Shown here in pieces: positions 15,293 through 24,815 of a DNA stretch of 64,000 nucleotides. The stretch lies in assembly GCF_003007715.1 (NCBI RefSeq), contig NZ_PXNO01000019.1, positions 1-64,000 of the forward strand, given 5' to 3'. The translations under genes were made by a program, and so were the position numbers. Origin of the DNA: Marinobacter shengliensis (GTDB lineage: Bacteria > Pseudomonadota > Gammaproteobacteria > Pseudomonadales > Oleiphilaceae). The notes below the pieces were generated by a model. That model was not told where the DNA came from and searched no databases. It saw only the letters and a program-made list of their open reading frames with translations. Position 1 is the first letter of the stretch. Each line of letters begins with the position of its first letter.

Positions 15293-16774
15293 TTAACCCA
15301 GCTTCAAAGTCGAGAGCGTGCGCTCTCGAACCCGGTTGAGCAGCTGTTCATCGTTCACCAGAGATTGTCCGTAGGAAGGCACCAGCTCCTTCATCCGCTC
15401 CTGCCACTGGTCCGTCTTCAACTTCTCCGGGAAGCAACGTTCAATCACGTTCAGCATTGCGTTAGCCGCTGTCGATGCGCCAGGAGACGCGCCCAGCAGG
15501 GCCGCCAGCGAACCATCCTTTGCTGCCACGATCTCGGTACCAAACTCCAGCTTGCCGCCCCCTTCCGGGGTTTGCTTGATGATCTGTACCCGCTGGCCAG
15601 CCATCTGCAGCTTCCAGTCGTCTTCCCGGGCATCCGGGAAAAAATTGCGCAAAGATTCAACCCGGTCGCCATGGGACTGGAACACCTCACCAATGAGGTA
15701 ACGCGTCAAATCCATATTGCTTTTGCTCACCGAGAGCATCGGTCTAAGATTGGTGGCGCGAACGGAACCGAACAGATCAAACACCGAACCCTGCTTCAGG
15801 AAGCGGGTGGTAAAACCAGCGAACGGTCCGAACAGAAGTGCAGGTTCACCGTTGATGATCCGGGTATCCAGGTGCGGAACGGACATCGGCGGCGCGCCAA
15901 TGGGCGCTTTACCGTATACCTTGGAATCATGTTGCTCAACAATGTCCGGCTTCTGGCACACCAGCCACTGGCCACTGACCGGGAAGCCGCCGTAACCGCG
16001 GGCTTCATCAATGCCGGATTTCTGCAACAGCGGCAGCGCGCCGCCACCGGCACCCAGGAACACAAAGCCGGCCTCCAGTTTGGTCAGCTCGCCGGTCTTC
16101 TGGTTCTTCACCCGCAACTTCCAGCGGCCATTGTCCCGCTGATCGATGTAATGCACCGGGCTGCTGAGCATCAACTCAAAGTTGGGCTGGGTTTCCAGCC
16201 ATTCGACCATGCTGCGGGTAAGGGAACCGAAATCCACATCCGAACCGTGCTTGATACGGGTTGCCGCCACACGCTGCATCGGGTCGCGATGCTTGACCAC
16301 CAGCGGCATCCACTCGGACAGATCGTCTGGGCTCTCGGTATATTCCATCTCGCGAAACAGATGGTGTTCTTTCAGGCGCTCGTAACGACGCTTTAGGAAA
16401 GCGACGTCTTTCTCGCCCCAGACAAAGCTCTGGTGTGGCGTGCGGTTAATAAAAGTAGAAGGCTCCGGCAGAATGCCCTGCTCTACCAGGTACGACCAGA
16501 ACTGCAGTGACACCTCAAACTGCGCATTGATTTGCAGTGCTCTTGCAATTTCAACGTCGCCATCGTCGGTTTCGGGGGTGTAGTTGAGTTCACAGTAGCC
16601 GGCGTGGCCGGTACCTGCGTTATTCCATCCGTCTGTGCTTTCATGGGCAACGTGGTCTAAACGCTCCACCATGACGATATCCAGTGACGGGTCCAGCTGC
16701 CTGAGCATCATGCCGAGGGTTGCGCTCATGACGCCCCCACCGACCAGCACTACGTCTGCCTGTCTAACGGCCAT
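15293..16774 (-). CDS. mqo: Malate:quinone oxidoreductase
   Basis: 493 residues of the FAD-dependent malate:quinone oxidoreductase family, which oxidises L-malate to oxaloacetate and passes electrons to the quinone pool at the inner membrane face. Visible: the N-terminal dinucleotide-binding motif DVVLVGGGVMSATLG, STDGWNNAGTGHAGYCELNY (a strong family block), FVFLGAGGGALPLLQKSGI, and the C-terminal LGASPGASTAANAMLNVIERCFP. The length is normal for the family. It is transcribed alone and followed by a clear terminator. Confidence 0.95.
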   Translation of the reverse strand: MAVRQADVVLVGGGVMSATLGMMLRQLDPSLDIVMVERLDHVAHESTDGWNNAGTGHAGYCELNYTPETDDGDVEIARALQINAQFEVSLQFWSYLVEQGILPEPSTFINRTPHQSFVWGEKDVAFLKRRYERLKEHHLFREMEYTESPDDLSEWMPLVVKHRDPMQRVAATRIKHGSDVDFGSLTRSMVEWLETQPNFELMLSSPVHYIDQRDNGRWKLRVKNQKTGELTKLEAGFVFLGAGGGALPLLQKSGIDEARGYGGFPVSGQWLVCQKPDIVEQHDSKVYGKAPIGAPPMSVPHLDTRIINGEPALLFGPFAGFTTRFLKQGSVFDLFGSVRATNLRPMLSVSKSNMDLTRYLIGEVFQSHGDRVESLRNFFPDAREDDWKLQMAGQRVQIIKQTPEGGGKLEFGTEIVAAKDGSLAALLGASPGASTAANAMLNVIERCFPEKLKTDQWQERMKELVPSYGQSLVNDEQLLNRVRERTLSTLKLG

Positions 16775-17179
16775 TGGTTTTCACCCTAGCTAGTGTTGAG
16801 CCTGTTGCCACTCCACGATCAGCGAAAGCGGCCTGTCGGAAGCCAGCGGGGCGCGAGGTAGACGGCGCTGCTGTATGCCTCCGGTCTGAAATTGGGCGCA
16901 TTATCCCGATTTTTGCCGGAATAATAAATTGCGATTGTCAATCGATGTGTGTCGGGCTAACTATTATGGTTTGCCACGATTTTCGCGCGTTTTGTTAACA
17001 ATATCAGCGCCACTTTAGTCTGATACCCCTTTCCTGATAGTGCGGATCAGTGCCAGTAACAAAAAGTTCGTTGCCAACAGGGCTGACCTGAATCCACCAC
17101 TTGCGGTATCTTGTGCGCCACCCGTTCCCCACCGGCAGTCCTGCGTGGGGGCCACTACATTTTGATTGAGGTCTATTCT
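16775..17179. other. Divergent intergenic region between mqo and the cation exchanger gene
   Basis: About 400 bp without a credible gene. It must hold promoters for mqo (minus) and the exchanger (plus). A CCCCAC/GTGGGG hairpin (17127-17150) lies 30 bp before the exchanger start, in the presumed leader. I see no known riboswitch consensus and no repeat. Confidence 0.5.
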
Positions 17180-18166
17180 ATGCTGATGGCGATAGGTGCC
17201 ATTCTTGCTGGTCTTGTCCTGCTGGTCTGGAGCGCTGACAAATTTGTTGATGGCGCAGCAGCCTCCGCCAAGCATCTGGGCGTACCGTCACTGCTGATCG
17301 GCATGGTGATTATCGGCTTCGGCACCTCGGCACCGGAACTGGCGGTATCTGCGATGGCCGCCTCCGATGGCAATCCCGGTCTGGCACTGGGTAACGGCTA
17401 CGGTTCGAACATCACAAATATTGCCCTTATCGTCGGTTTGACGGCCATCATAGCCCCCATCACCATGCGCTCCCAGGTCATACGCAAGGAATTACCACTG
17501 CTGGTGGTATTGACCCTCATCGCTGGGGCCCAATTAATAGATGGTGAACTAACGCGACTGGATGGCTGGGTGTTACTGGGCGTTTTTGCAGCGGTGATGG
17601 GCTGGTCAATCTACCAGGGCGTCAAGAACAAAGACGACCCACTGGGCAACGCTGCCGATGCCGAGCTGATCGAACATCCCATGCCGCTAAAGCACGCCAT
17701 CATCTGGCTGATCATCGGGCTGGTTCTGCTTATTGCCAGTTCCAGATTGCTCGTTTGGGGAGCCGTCACCGTGGCCCAGACTCTTGGCGTAAGCGATCTG
17801 ATCATCGGGCTGACCATTGTGGCCATTGGCACGTCACTACCGGAACTGGCCTCGGCCATCGCAGCGGTGCGCAAGAATGAGCACGATCTGATTCTGGGCA
17901 ACATCCTTGGTTCGGGCATATTCAACACCCTGGCCGTGGTTGGCCTGGCCGCTGCCATTCAGCCATTATCCGTAGACCCGGAAGTGCTTTACCGGGACTG
18001 GACTCTGATGCTGGCACTCACCGTTGGCCTGCTGTTGATGGGCTTCGGCCTGACGGGCTGGCGCAAGCTGGTCTCACGGGTGGACGGCACAATACTGGTG
18101 ACAGTGTACTTCGCCTACACTGGCTACCTTTTCTACACCGTGGTGGCCGCCAATACAGGCGGCTAG
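17180..18166 (+). CDS. Calcium/sodium antiporter, YrbG family
   Basis: 328 residues with the internal duplication of the CaCA exchanger superfamily. The first alpha-repeat shows GFGTSAPELAVSAMAA with GNGYGSNITNIAL; the second shows AIGTSLPELASAIAAV with GNILGSGIFNTLAV. About ten membrane segments are expected. The start at 17180 is supported by a GAGG box; an upstream Met at 17111 lacks one. Such proteins exchange Ca2+ for Na+ across the inner membrane. The gene is monocistronic and ends at a terminator shared with the convergent plsC-like gene. Confidence 0.9.
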   Translation: MLMAIGAILAGLVLLVWSADKFVDGAAASAKHLGVPSLLIGMVIIGFGTSAPELAVSAMAASDGNPGLALGNGYGSNITNIALIVGLTAIIAPITMRSQVIRKELPLLVVLTLIAGAQLIDGELTRLDGWVLLGVFAAVMGWSIYQGVKNKDDPLGNAADAELIEHPMPLKHAIIWLIIGLVLLIASSRLLVWGAVTVAQTLGVSDLIIGLTIVAIGTSLPELASAIAAVRKNEHDLILGNILGSGIFNTLAVVGLAAAIQPLSVDPEVLYRDWTLMLALTVGLLLMGFGLTGWRKLVSRVDGTILVTVYFAYTGYLFYTVVAANTGG

Positions 18167-18173
18167 AAAATAC

Positions 18174-18195
18174 AGAGCCCGGTTACTCGGGCTCT
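18174..18195. terminator. Bidirectional hairpin between convergent genes
   Basis: AGAGCCCG-GTTACT-CGGGCTCT forms an 8-bp stem between the exchanger stop and the acyltransferase stop, overlapping the latter. There is an A/T-rich flank on the plus-strand 5' side, so it is more convincing as a minus-strand terminator. Confidence 0.6.
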
Positions 18196-18947
18196 CCGTC
18201 ACCCAACAGTTGTTCCAGGCTCTGGCGTACATCTGACATGATCTGCGCCAGGTCTTCCTTGCTTTTACCCGCTGTTTCAATGGGCGTCCCGACTCGAACG
18301 TCGACCGGCTGACCAAGATTGATTTGCAAGCTCCGAGCCGGTAGCACCTGATGTATACCGCGAATGGCTACCGGCACAATCACCGCCTCAGTATCCAGTG
18401 CCAGGTGAAAACAGCCTTTCTTGAACGGCAACAGTGTGCCGTCGGAGGAGCGGGTGCCCTCCGGAGCCGCCCAGAGCACAATACCGCTTTCCATCATCTG
18501 CTTTGCCCGCTCCAGGTCCCGGACGGCGCGGATACGATTAGACCGGTCAATAGAGGGAAACTCCGCTGCCGCCATCGCCTGCCCCAGCAGGGGAATCCGG
18601 AAAAGTTCCTTCTTGGCCAGCATCCGGATGGAGCCTGGCAAAGACACAAAACTCACCGGAATATCGTAGTGGCTGGCATGGGTACTCATGATGATGTAGC
18701 GACGCCCGTCATTGAAGTCCGGAACCTCGCCCCGCACCGTCAGGCTTGCCCGCACCAGCTTCAGCAGCGCGGCAGACCACTCCCGGCAGTATTTGTCGAC
18801 AATCGGCCGATTCAAACGACCAAACAACGCCCTCAGTAGCACCAGCGAGGAGTAGATGGCGGTAAGCCCTACCGAGCCCAATACAACAGCGGCACGTCTT
18901 AGCAGCGTCGCAGACTCCGTCAGGGGGCTCAAGTTCAATCGTTTCAT
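18183..18947 (-). CDS. 1-acyl-sn-glycerol-3-phosphate acyltransferase (PlsC family)
   Basis: 254 residues from the ATG at 18947, which has AAGGA 7 nt upstream (preferred over an in-frame GTG two codons earlier). PlsC family motifs: THASHYDIPV, the H-x4-D catalytic motif near residue 92; FPSIDRSNR near 134; and EGTRSSDGTLLPFKKG near 165. An N-terminal hydrophobic segment (about 12-36) anchors it to the inner membrane. It would add the second acyl chain to lysophosphatidate, or act on a related lysolipid. The gene stands alone on the minus strand. Confidence 0.9.
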   Translation of the reverse strand: MKRLNLSPLTESATLLRRAAVVLGSVGLTAIYSSLVLLRALFGRLNRPIVDKYCREWSAALLKLVRASLTVRGEVPDFNDGRRYIIMSTHASHYDIPVSFVSLPGSIRMLAKKELFRIPLLGQAMAAAEFPSIDRSNRIRAVRDLERAKQMMESGIVLWAAPEGTRSSDGTLLPFKKGCFHLALDTEAVIVPVAIRGIHQVLPARSLQINLGQPVDVRVGTPIETAGKSKEDLAQIMSDVRQSLEQLLGDGEPE

Positions 18948-19067
18948 GCACACATCCTTTCCGCTATCGGACGGGCGCCGTGGGCCCGGAACAACAGAAA
19001 GGGATTATAGCGGTTCAATCGCCCCCTGAATAACCGCCAAAAGGAGAACAAGGAAGGTGACTGAGTG

Positions 19068-19493
19068 TTATCCCTGCTCCTTAAACACCATGGCGATGGA
19101 GTTCAGGCAATACCGCTGACCGGTGGGCGCCGGGCCGTCCGGGAACACGTGCCCAAGGTGGCTGTCACAGCGCGGGCAGCGGATCTCGGTGCGGCTCATA
19201 CCCAGGCTGTGGTCTTCAATGTACCGGATATGCTCCGGGGCGAACGGCTGAAAGAAACTGGGCCAGCCGGTTCCGGAATCAAATTTGGCGTCCGAGCTGA
19301 ACAACGGGAGATCACACAGCCGGCACAGGTAAACCCCGGCTTTCTTGTTATCCAGCAAGGTGCCACAGAACGGGTGCTCGGTGCCGTGATCCAGCAGTAC
19401 CCGTTTTTCCTCAGCGGTCAATCCCGCTGCCCTTTCCTCAACCTCTGCTTTCGTCAGAGGGGTCAGGTCATAGCCTTTTGCCGATACCGTCAT
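19068..19493 (-). CDS. msrB: Peptide-methionine (R)-S-oxide reductase MsrB
   Basis: 141 residues. Two CxxC pairs bind structural zinc (CRLC near 57 and CPRC near 106), the central [11 protein letters not shown] block is diagnostic, and the catalytic Cys lies in [11 protein letters not shown] near residue 129. It reduces the R epimer of methionine sulfoxide in proteins, recycled by thioredoxin. It lacks a signal peptide, so it is cytoplasmic. It starts 11 bp after the msrA stop, forming an msrA-msrB operon that covers both sulfoxide epimers. Confidence 0.95.
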   Translation of the reverse strand: MTVSAKGYDLTPLTKAEVEERAAGLTAEEKRVLLDHGTEHPFCGTLLDNKKAGVYLCRLCDLPLFSSDAKFDSGTGWPSFFQPFAPEHIRYIEDHSLGMSRTEIRCPRCDSHLGHVFPDGPAPTGQRYCLNSIAMVFKEQG

Positions 19494-19504
19494 TGGGAAA
19501 CTCC

Positions 19505-20155
19505 TCAGGCCCGGTCAGGATCATCGTCACTGAATTCAGGTTTCAGGTGGTCTGGCCAGGTGCTGACCAGCTTGGCCATCTTGGGTGCTGCCACCGCCAG
19601 AATGTATGGCTGCCTGGGATTACGAGCCGCAAAATTCTGATGGTATGCCTCCGCAGGGTAGAACGCGGTGAGCGGCTCCAGCCGGGTAACAATCGGATCG
19701 GAATACACGCCGGCGGCATCAAGCTGGCGAATGTACGCCTCGGTCACCTGCCTCTGATCATCCGTTTCGTAGAACACCGCTGAGCGATACTGGCTCCCAA
19801 TATCGTTACCCTGGCGGTTCAGTTGGGTGGGGTCGTGAGCCACCGAAAAAAACACTCTTAGCAGTTCGCCAAAGCTGACCTTCGCCGGGTCGTAGCGAAC
19901 ATCTACCACCTCCGCATGGCCGGTGGTCCCGCTGCAGACAGCCTCATAGTTGGCCGCTTCGGCCGCACCACCGGCGTATCCGGATTCCACACGGATGACA
20001 CCGTCAATCGCCACCAAAACCGCTTCAACACACCAGAAACAACCTCCAGCCAGAACCACCCGGGATTCACCCGCGGGCTCGTGCAGGTCTTTCTCAGGTG
20101 CCGGAAACCGGCTACGAGGCACGGTCAGTCCTGGAATGTTGCATGCGTCACTCAT
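19505..20155 (-). CDS. msrA: Peptide-methionine (S)-S-oxide reductase MsrA
   Basis: 216 residues from the ATG at 20155, which has GGAG 8 nt upstream; longer readings extend into unrelated sequence. The catalytic motif [10 protein letters not shown] (Cys near residue 40) and the family blocks [37 protein letters not shown] and AEAYHQNF are all present. It reduces the S epimer of methionine sulfoxide in proteins. It is the first gene of the two-gene msrAB operon and sits about 90 bp from the convergent-side end of the chromate transporter gene. Confidence 0.95.
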   Translation of the reverse strand: MSDACNIPGLTVPRSRFPAPEKDLHEPAGESRVVLAGGCFWCVEAVLVAIDGVIRVESGYAGGAAEAANYEAVCSGTTGHAEVVDVRYDPAKVSFGELLRVFFSVAHDPTQLNRQGNDIGSQYRSAVFYETDDQRQVTEAYIRQLDAAGVYSDPIVTRLEPLTAFYPAEAYHQNFAARNPRQPYILAVAAPKMAKLVSTWPDHLKPEFSDDDPDRA

Positions 20156-20246
20156 CAGATTGCTCCAGTGGGTTCGGTTTATTCGATTGTGGCGGTTCTG
20201 GTTCGGAATTCCAAACGGGGAGTTCACGCTTTTATACGTACGGGTG

Positions 20247-21425
20247 TTACAAAAAGACCGCTCCGAGCAGCGCACTGGCGGGTGCCAGCAGCCATACCGG
20301 CACCCGAACGATGACCAGTGCCAGCCAGAACACCAATGCCAGAGCGAAATAGCCGGCACCGTGAATGGCCGACGTCCAGACCGGGTCGTACAGCGCTGCA
20401 AGGAGCAAGCCCACCACCCCGGCGTTGACGCCCGCCAGTGCCGCTCGTGCTTTCTCGTGCTCACGTAACCACTGCCATAACGGTAGACCGGCGAACACCA
20501 ACAGGGTTCCAGGCAGAAACACCGCAACCACTGCAATCAGAACGCCCGCAATGCCGCCCTCGGCACCCCCGAGAAACGCAGAGAAACTGAACAGTGGCCC
20601 CGGCACCGCCTGCGCGACACCGTAGCCAGCCAGGAAGGTATCGGCCGACATATTACCGGAGACCACAAAGCCCTCCTGGAGCCATGGCAACACCACGTGA
20701 CCGCCGCCAAATACCAGGGCGCCGGCGCGATAAAGCTCCGCACCGATCCAGGCCAGGGATCCCGTTACCTGGGGAACAAAGGACAGTGCCAGCAACACCA
20801 AAAACAGCAGGGCAAACATTCCCGGCTTTCGCGATTGCAACGGCACCTGCAAGGATTCTTGCTTATTTTGCGAGGGCAATCCCAATGCCGCTCCTGCAAC
20901 GGCTGCCAACGCCAGAACCAGTACCTGCATCCACACGGCACCAGCCAACAGCAGAACAACCGCCACCAACATGGCAATGACGATGCGAGGCCGATCAGGG
21001 CACAGCGACTGCCCCATCTGCCAGACGGCCTGTGCCACCACCGCCACCACAAAAAGCTTCAGGCCGCTGACCCAGCCACCCTCACCCAGGTCCGGCCAGA
21101 GCGTAAGCCCGAAGGCAAACAGCGCCATGACCAGTACCGAGGGCAAGGTAAAACCCACCCAGGCCGCCAAGGCACCGCCATAATGCCCACGCAGGAAACC
21201 GATGGTCAGCCCGACCTGGCTGGACGCGGGGCCCGGTAACAGCTGGCAAAGCGCCACTACCTCACCGTAGGCGCTGTCTGACAGCCACTTCCGGCGCTTG
21301 ACAAACTCATCATGGAAATACGCCAAGTGAGCTGCCGGGCCACCAAAAGACGTCAGCCCCAGCCGCAGAAAGATCAGGAATACCTGCCAGCTGCCTAATC
21401 GCACCGGCTTGTCGGATTCAGTCAT
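20247..21425 (-). CDS. chrA: Chromate transporter ChrA
   Basis: 392 residues with the two homologous halves of long-chain CHR proteins. The first begins FLIFLRLGLTSFGGPAAHLAYF and contains LCQLLPGPASSQVGLTIG; the second has RAGALVFGGGHVVLPWLQ and GYGVAQAVPGPLFSFSAFLG. About ten membrane segments are expected. ChrA proteins export chromate from the cytoplasm. No chrB-type regulator or other metal-resistance gene lies nearby, so this is a solitary copy. The start codon is ATG at 21425. Confidence 0.92.
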   Translation of the reverse strand: MTESDKPVRLGSWQVFLIFLRLGLTSFGGPAAHLAYFHDEFVKRRKWLSDSAYGEVVALCQLLPGPASSQVGLTIGFLRGHYGGALAAWVGFTLPSVLVMALFAFGLTLWPDLGEGGWVSGLKLFVVAVVAQAVWQMGQSLCPDRPRIVIAMLVAVVLLLAGAVWMQVLVLALAAVAGAALGLPSQNKQESLQVPLQSRKPGMFALLFLVLLALSFVPQVTGSLAWIGAELYRAGALVFGGGHVVLPWLQEGFVVSGNMSADTFLAGYGVAQAVPGPLFSFSAFLGGAEGGIAGVLIAVVAVFLPGTLLVFAGLPLWQWLREHEKARAALAGVNAGVVGLLLAALYDPVWTSAIHGAGYFALALVFWLALVIVRVPVWLLAPASALLGAVFL

Positions 21426-21513
21426 TACTCGTTGTCTCTCCTGGATTTGCGGTGCATCAGTAAAACATGAACATTGTGTCTATCCGGTTGCACTACCCCG
21501 CTGACCATCCATA

Positions 21514-22539
21514 ATGAGTGAAGGAATCAAACATAAGATTCCGCTCGGCATCAGGACGATTCACATGACCGCAAGGGTTCGCGCACCAGAAGATCAGAAC
21601 GAACTTCTCCAGTACCGACTCAGCCTTCGGCTTGGCCCGGTGCATGCCCGCCAGCGACTGGGCATCGAACAGGAAGCCGAGGCCCGGGTGTTCGGGCGCG
21701 ATCGTCGCTCGTTCCACCTTGAGAATGTCGCCAACGCGCCAAGGCTGATTCGGTTTTGCCTGCAAGCCATTGGCTTGTTTGGCCGGGCCCGGGAGAACAG
21801 CCGCAAGCTGACCACTGCCCGGAACACTTTTACCCTGCCCGATTTGCCCGAGGCGTTCGAGGGTTTTCGCATCCTGCACCTGACCGACCTTCACGTTGAT
21901 ATGGATGAACAGAACCTGAATGCAGTGATCGATCAGATCACGCCTCTGGACTATGACCTGTGTGTATTGACCGGCGATTACCGGAAGCTCACCTGGGGGC
22001 CGATTGACGCAGCCCTTGAGGGCATGGCCCGCCTGCGCCAGGCCATCCGGGGCGATGCCTACGCGGTACTGGGCAACCACGACAGCGTGCGCATGGTACC
22101 TACCCTCGAAGACATGGGCTACCGGCTGCTGATGAACGAAATGGCACCCATTGCCCGCGGAGCAAGCAAGCTCTACCTGTCCGGCGTGGACGATGCCCAT
22201 TACTACAAGGTTCACAACCTGCACCGGGCCGGCGATGATATTCCTCCCGGCGGCATCAGCCTGCTGCTGAGCCACACGCCCGAGATCTGGCGGGAAGCTG
22301 CCCATGCCGGATACGACGTGTTTCTGTGCGGACACACCCACGGCGGGCAACTTTGCCTGCCCGGGGGCGTTCCGGTCACCCTCGACTCCGACTGCCCTCG
22401 CCGGCTTGGCCGCGGTTTCTGGCAGGTTAACGGCATGCAAGGCTACACCTCGCCAGGCGCTGGCACATCTGTGCTGAATGTCCGCCTGAACTGCCCGCCG
22501 GAGGTTACCTTGCACACCTTGTCCCGGGGGCCGGGATAG
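21514..22539 (+). CDS. Calcineurin-like metallophosphoesterase (YkuE type)
   Basis: 341 residues. The N-terminal 110 residues are poorly conserved and Arg-rich, then the dimetal phosphoesterase motifs follow in order: LHLTDLHVD (Asp and His, near 125), LTGDYR (about 157), GNHDS (about 188), LLSHTPE (about 255) and CGHTHGGQL (about 275). The spacing matches membrane-peripheral YkuE-like phosphodiesterases with lipid or nucleotide substrates. A long open frame on the opposite strand has no family motifs and is a shadow. It ends 5 bp before the convergent CDP-archaeol-synthase-like gene. Confidence 0.88.
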   Translation: MSEGIKHKIPLGIRTIHMTARVRAPEDQNELLQYRLSLRLGPVHARQRLGIEQEAEARVFGRDRRSFHLENVANAPRLIRFCLQAIGLFGRARENSRKLTTARNTFTLPDLPEAFEGFRILHLTDLHVDMDEQNLNAVIDQITPLDYDLCVLTGDYRKLTWGPIDAALEGMARLRQAIRGDAYAVLGNHDSVRMVPTLEDMGYRLLMNEMAPIARGASKLYLSGVDDAHYYKVHNLHRAGDDIPPGGISLLLSHTPEIWREAAHAGYDVFLCGHTHGGQLCLPGGVPVTLDSDCPRRLGRGFWQVNGMQGYTSPGAGTSVLNVRLNCPPEVTLHTLSRGPG

Positions 22540-22544
22540 CTTAC

Positions 22545-23027
22545 TCAATGGGGCTGTTTGCGGATACCCAGACGATAAAGCACCGGAGAGAACAGCATAT
22601 TGCTGAGCGCAAACAGCAGCGCCACGGCAACCGCTTCCCACAACGGCAAGGATAACCAGAGCCACGCCATGGCCATGGGTAGCAAGGCCTCGGGCAACTG
22701 GTCCAGCCATAATGCCCGGGCACTGGACTCGAGACCCTTCCGGCGTTTGATAAAACTGCTGACAAGGTCCCCCAGCAGGGCTAGCAAACCGAACAACGCG
22801 CCAAACAACCAGCCCAGCCCAACCCAGGCCGAAAACAGCAGACAAGACACCGTGCCCGCGACCAACCCTCGCCAGGTCTTGCTGGGGCCTAGCACCGGGC
22901 GACCGTCCCGCCAAACCCGACCGCCATCCACAGGCCGGTTGCCGGTCTGATGCAACAGCCTGGCCACGACCACCGGCGAGCCATTGGCCAGAACCAGCAT
23001 GACAAACAGCTCCAGGGACAGCAGCAA
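22545..23027 (-). CDS. CDP-archaeol synthase-like (CarS/DUF46) integral membrane protein
   Basis: 160 residues with four or five membrane segments and the CarS/CdsA-type motifs GPSKTWRGLVAG near residue 48 and GDLVSSFIKRRKG near 85, which bind CTP-Mg in cytidylyltransferases. It starts with TTG at 23027, 6 nt after GGAGGAG. In archaea this family makes CDP-archaeol; bacterial members are short and their lipid substrate is not established. It follows fumC by 25 bp and is likely co-transcribed with it, though the two have no obvious biochemical link. Confidence 0.8.
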   Translation of the reverse strand: MLLSLELFVMLVLANGSPVVVARLLHQTGNRPVDGGRVWRDGRPVLGPSKTWRGLVAGTVSCLLFSAWVGLGWLFGALFGLLALLGDLVSSFIKRRKGLESSARALWLDQLPEALLPMAMAWLWLSLPLWEAVAVALLFALSNMLFSPVLYRLGIRKQPH

Positions 23028-23052
23028 GAATGACTCCTCCGGTCTTGCCCGC

Positions 23053-24429
23053 TCAGGTCAACCCGCCACGGGTGAGCTTGAGCGGATCCATCAGTTTTTC
23101 CAGGTGTTGACGGCTGAGACCGCTGCGCTCCTCGGCCACATCAATCACCGGCCGACCGGTGCGGTAGGCTTCCTTGGCGATATCCGCCGCCAGGGTGTAG
23201 CCAATCTCTGGATTCAACGCCGTCACCAGTACCGGATTACGCCCGACACCGGCATTCAGATTATCGGCGTTCACCGTAAAGCCTTTCATCGCTTTGTCCG
23301 CGAGGATAGCGGAGGCCCCGGTTAACAGACCGATCATGTCCAGCAGGTTGCCCCCCACCAGAGGCAGCATCACATTGAGCTGAAAGTTTCCGGACTGGCC
23401 GGCAATGGCCACCGCATTGTCCAGCCCCATCACCTGGGCGCCCACCATGGCGACCGACTCCGGAATAACCGGGTTCACCTTGCCCGGCATGATGCTACTG
23501 CCAGGCTGCAATGCCGGCAGGCTGATTTCTGCCAGCCCGTGAATCGGACCGCTATTCATCCAGCGCAGATCGTTGGCAATTTTGGTGAGCACCACCGCCA
23601 CACCCCGCAGTTGGCCTGACAGGGCGACAGGCGCATCCACAGCACTTTGACCAACAAACTTGTGCTCCATGGAACGGAACGGGTAGCCAGTGTTGCTGCG
23701 CAGGAACTTGATGAACTGACCAGAGAATTCAGACGCCGCATTCACACCGGTGCCCACTGCAGTGCCGCCCTGGGGCACATCCGCCAGTTCCTCCATTGCC
23801 TGCTCAAGACGTTTCTCAGCCAGGGCCAGCTGTTCCCGCCAGGTCCGCAATTCCTGCCCCAGGGTCACCGGCATGGCGTCCATCAGGTGAGTACGACCGG
23901 TTTTGACCTGGGCATTCAGTTCCGCTTCCCGCTCGTAAATGACACCCCGAAGGTGCGACAGGGCCGGCAGCAGTTGCTCTTTTACGGCTAATAGCGAACT
24001 GACGTGGATAGCCGTTGGTATCACATCGTTGGAGCTCTGGCTCATATTGACGTGATCATTAGGGTGGACATCGACACCCTGATTCCGGGCAATGGCCGCA
24101 ATCACTTCGTTCACATTCATGTTGGTGCTGGTGCCGGAGCCGGTCTGATACCGATCCACCGGAAACTGGTCCGCGTGTTCGCCCTGGATCAGTTGATCAC
24201 AGGCTTCGGCAATAGCGTCCCGCAAACGGGCATCCAGCAACCCCAAAGACGCGTTGGCCTGGGCTGCCGCCCACTTGATTTGCGCCACCGCCACAATGAA
24301 CCGGGCCGGCATCGGCTGACCACTGACCGGAAAGTTATCGATGGCCCGTTGGGTTTGCGCGCCCCACAGGGCATTCGCGGGCACCTTCACGTCACCCAGG
24401 CTGTCTTTTTCCGTTCTGAACTCACTCAT
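23053..24429 (-). CDS. fumC: Class II fumarate hydratase
   Basis: 458 residues, the normal length for iron-independent fumarases of the fumarase/aspartase superfamily. Visible: SGTSTNMNVNEV near 98, THLMDAMPVTLGQEL near 184, and the signature GSSIMPGKVNP near 315, whose Ser lies on the mobile catalytic loop. It converts fumarate to L-malate in the TCA cycle without an Fe-S cluster, often induced by oxidative stress or iron limitation. A GGGAGGA box precedes the ATG. The CarS-like gene follows in the same direction. Confidence 0.96.
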   Translation of the reverse strand: MSEFRTEKDSLGDVKVPANALWGAQTQRAIDNFPVSGQPMPARFIVAVAQIKWAAAQANASLGLLDARLRDAIAEACDQLIQGEHADQFPVDRYQTGSGTSTNMNVNEVIAAIARNQGVDVHPNDHVNMSQSSNDVIPTAIHVSSLLAVKEQLLPALSHLRGVIYEREAELNAQVKTGRTHLMDAMPVTLGQELRTWREQLALAEKRLEQAMEELADVPQGGTAVGTGVNAASEFSGQFIKFLRSNTGYPFRSMEHKFVGQSAVDAPVALSGQLRGVAVVLTKIANDLRWMNSGPIHGLAEISLPALQPGSSIMPGKVNPVIPESVAMVGAQVMGLDNAVAIAGQSGNFQLNVMLPLVGGNLLDMIGLLTGASAILADKAMKGFTVNADNLNAGVGRNPVLVTALNPEIGYTLAADIAKEAYRTGRPVIDVAEERSGLSRQHLEKLMDPLKLTRGGLT

Positions 24430-24462
24430 TGCGTCCTCCCTTTTTGCTTGCCAGGCGGGACA

Positions 24463-24750
24463 CTAAGCCCCTCGGTCCTGCGATCTTAGCCTGACATGGT
24501 CGCAAATGCCGGTGACTTGCTCAAAATTGAGAATCAGCGTGTGGACGGTGTTGGTGTAGGTATCATGCAGATGAAATTTGTAACGGCGCTGTTTCTCACC
24601 CTGCAGGAAGGCATCGTATTCGCGGACAAGCTCCCGCACGTCCCCGCCCTCATCCTGGCTCCAGGTCGCATTGAATGGGCCAAGCACAGCTCCGCCGGCC
24701 AGGCAAACGGTGACTTCATGGTTGGTAAGGGAATGCTCGGTGTGGCTCAT
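24463..24750 (-). CDS. Small conserved hypothetical protein (95 aa)
   Basis: 95 residues from the ATG at 24750, preceded by AGGAG with 6 nt spacing; an in-frame Met six codons earlier lacks a site. The protein is soluble and looks beta-rich (HEVTVCLAGGAVLGPFNATW, then YKFHLHDTYTNTVHTLILNFEQV), without signal peptide. No family was recognised. It lies 33 bp upstream of fumC in the same direction and could be its first operon partner. Confidence 0.65.
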   Translation of the reverse strand: MSHTEHSLTNHEVTVCLAGGAVLGPFNATWSQDEGGDVRELVREYDAFLQGEKQRRYKFHLHDTYTNTVHTLILNFEQVTGICDHVRLRSQDRGA

Positions 24751-24815
24751 GACGGTCTCCTGAATCAAGGACTGGTTCAGGAATAAGTGTAGTCGTAAAG
24801 CGCAAGCGCGTGGGG

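Noticed and set aside
21493-22914. Long open frame (473 codons) on the minus strand opposite the metallophosphoesterase
   Set aside because: The plus strand carries all the phosphoesterase motifs in order; the minus frame has no domain pattern, and its overlap with the CarS-like gene is in another frame.
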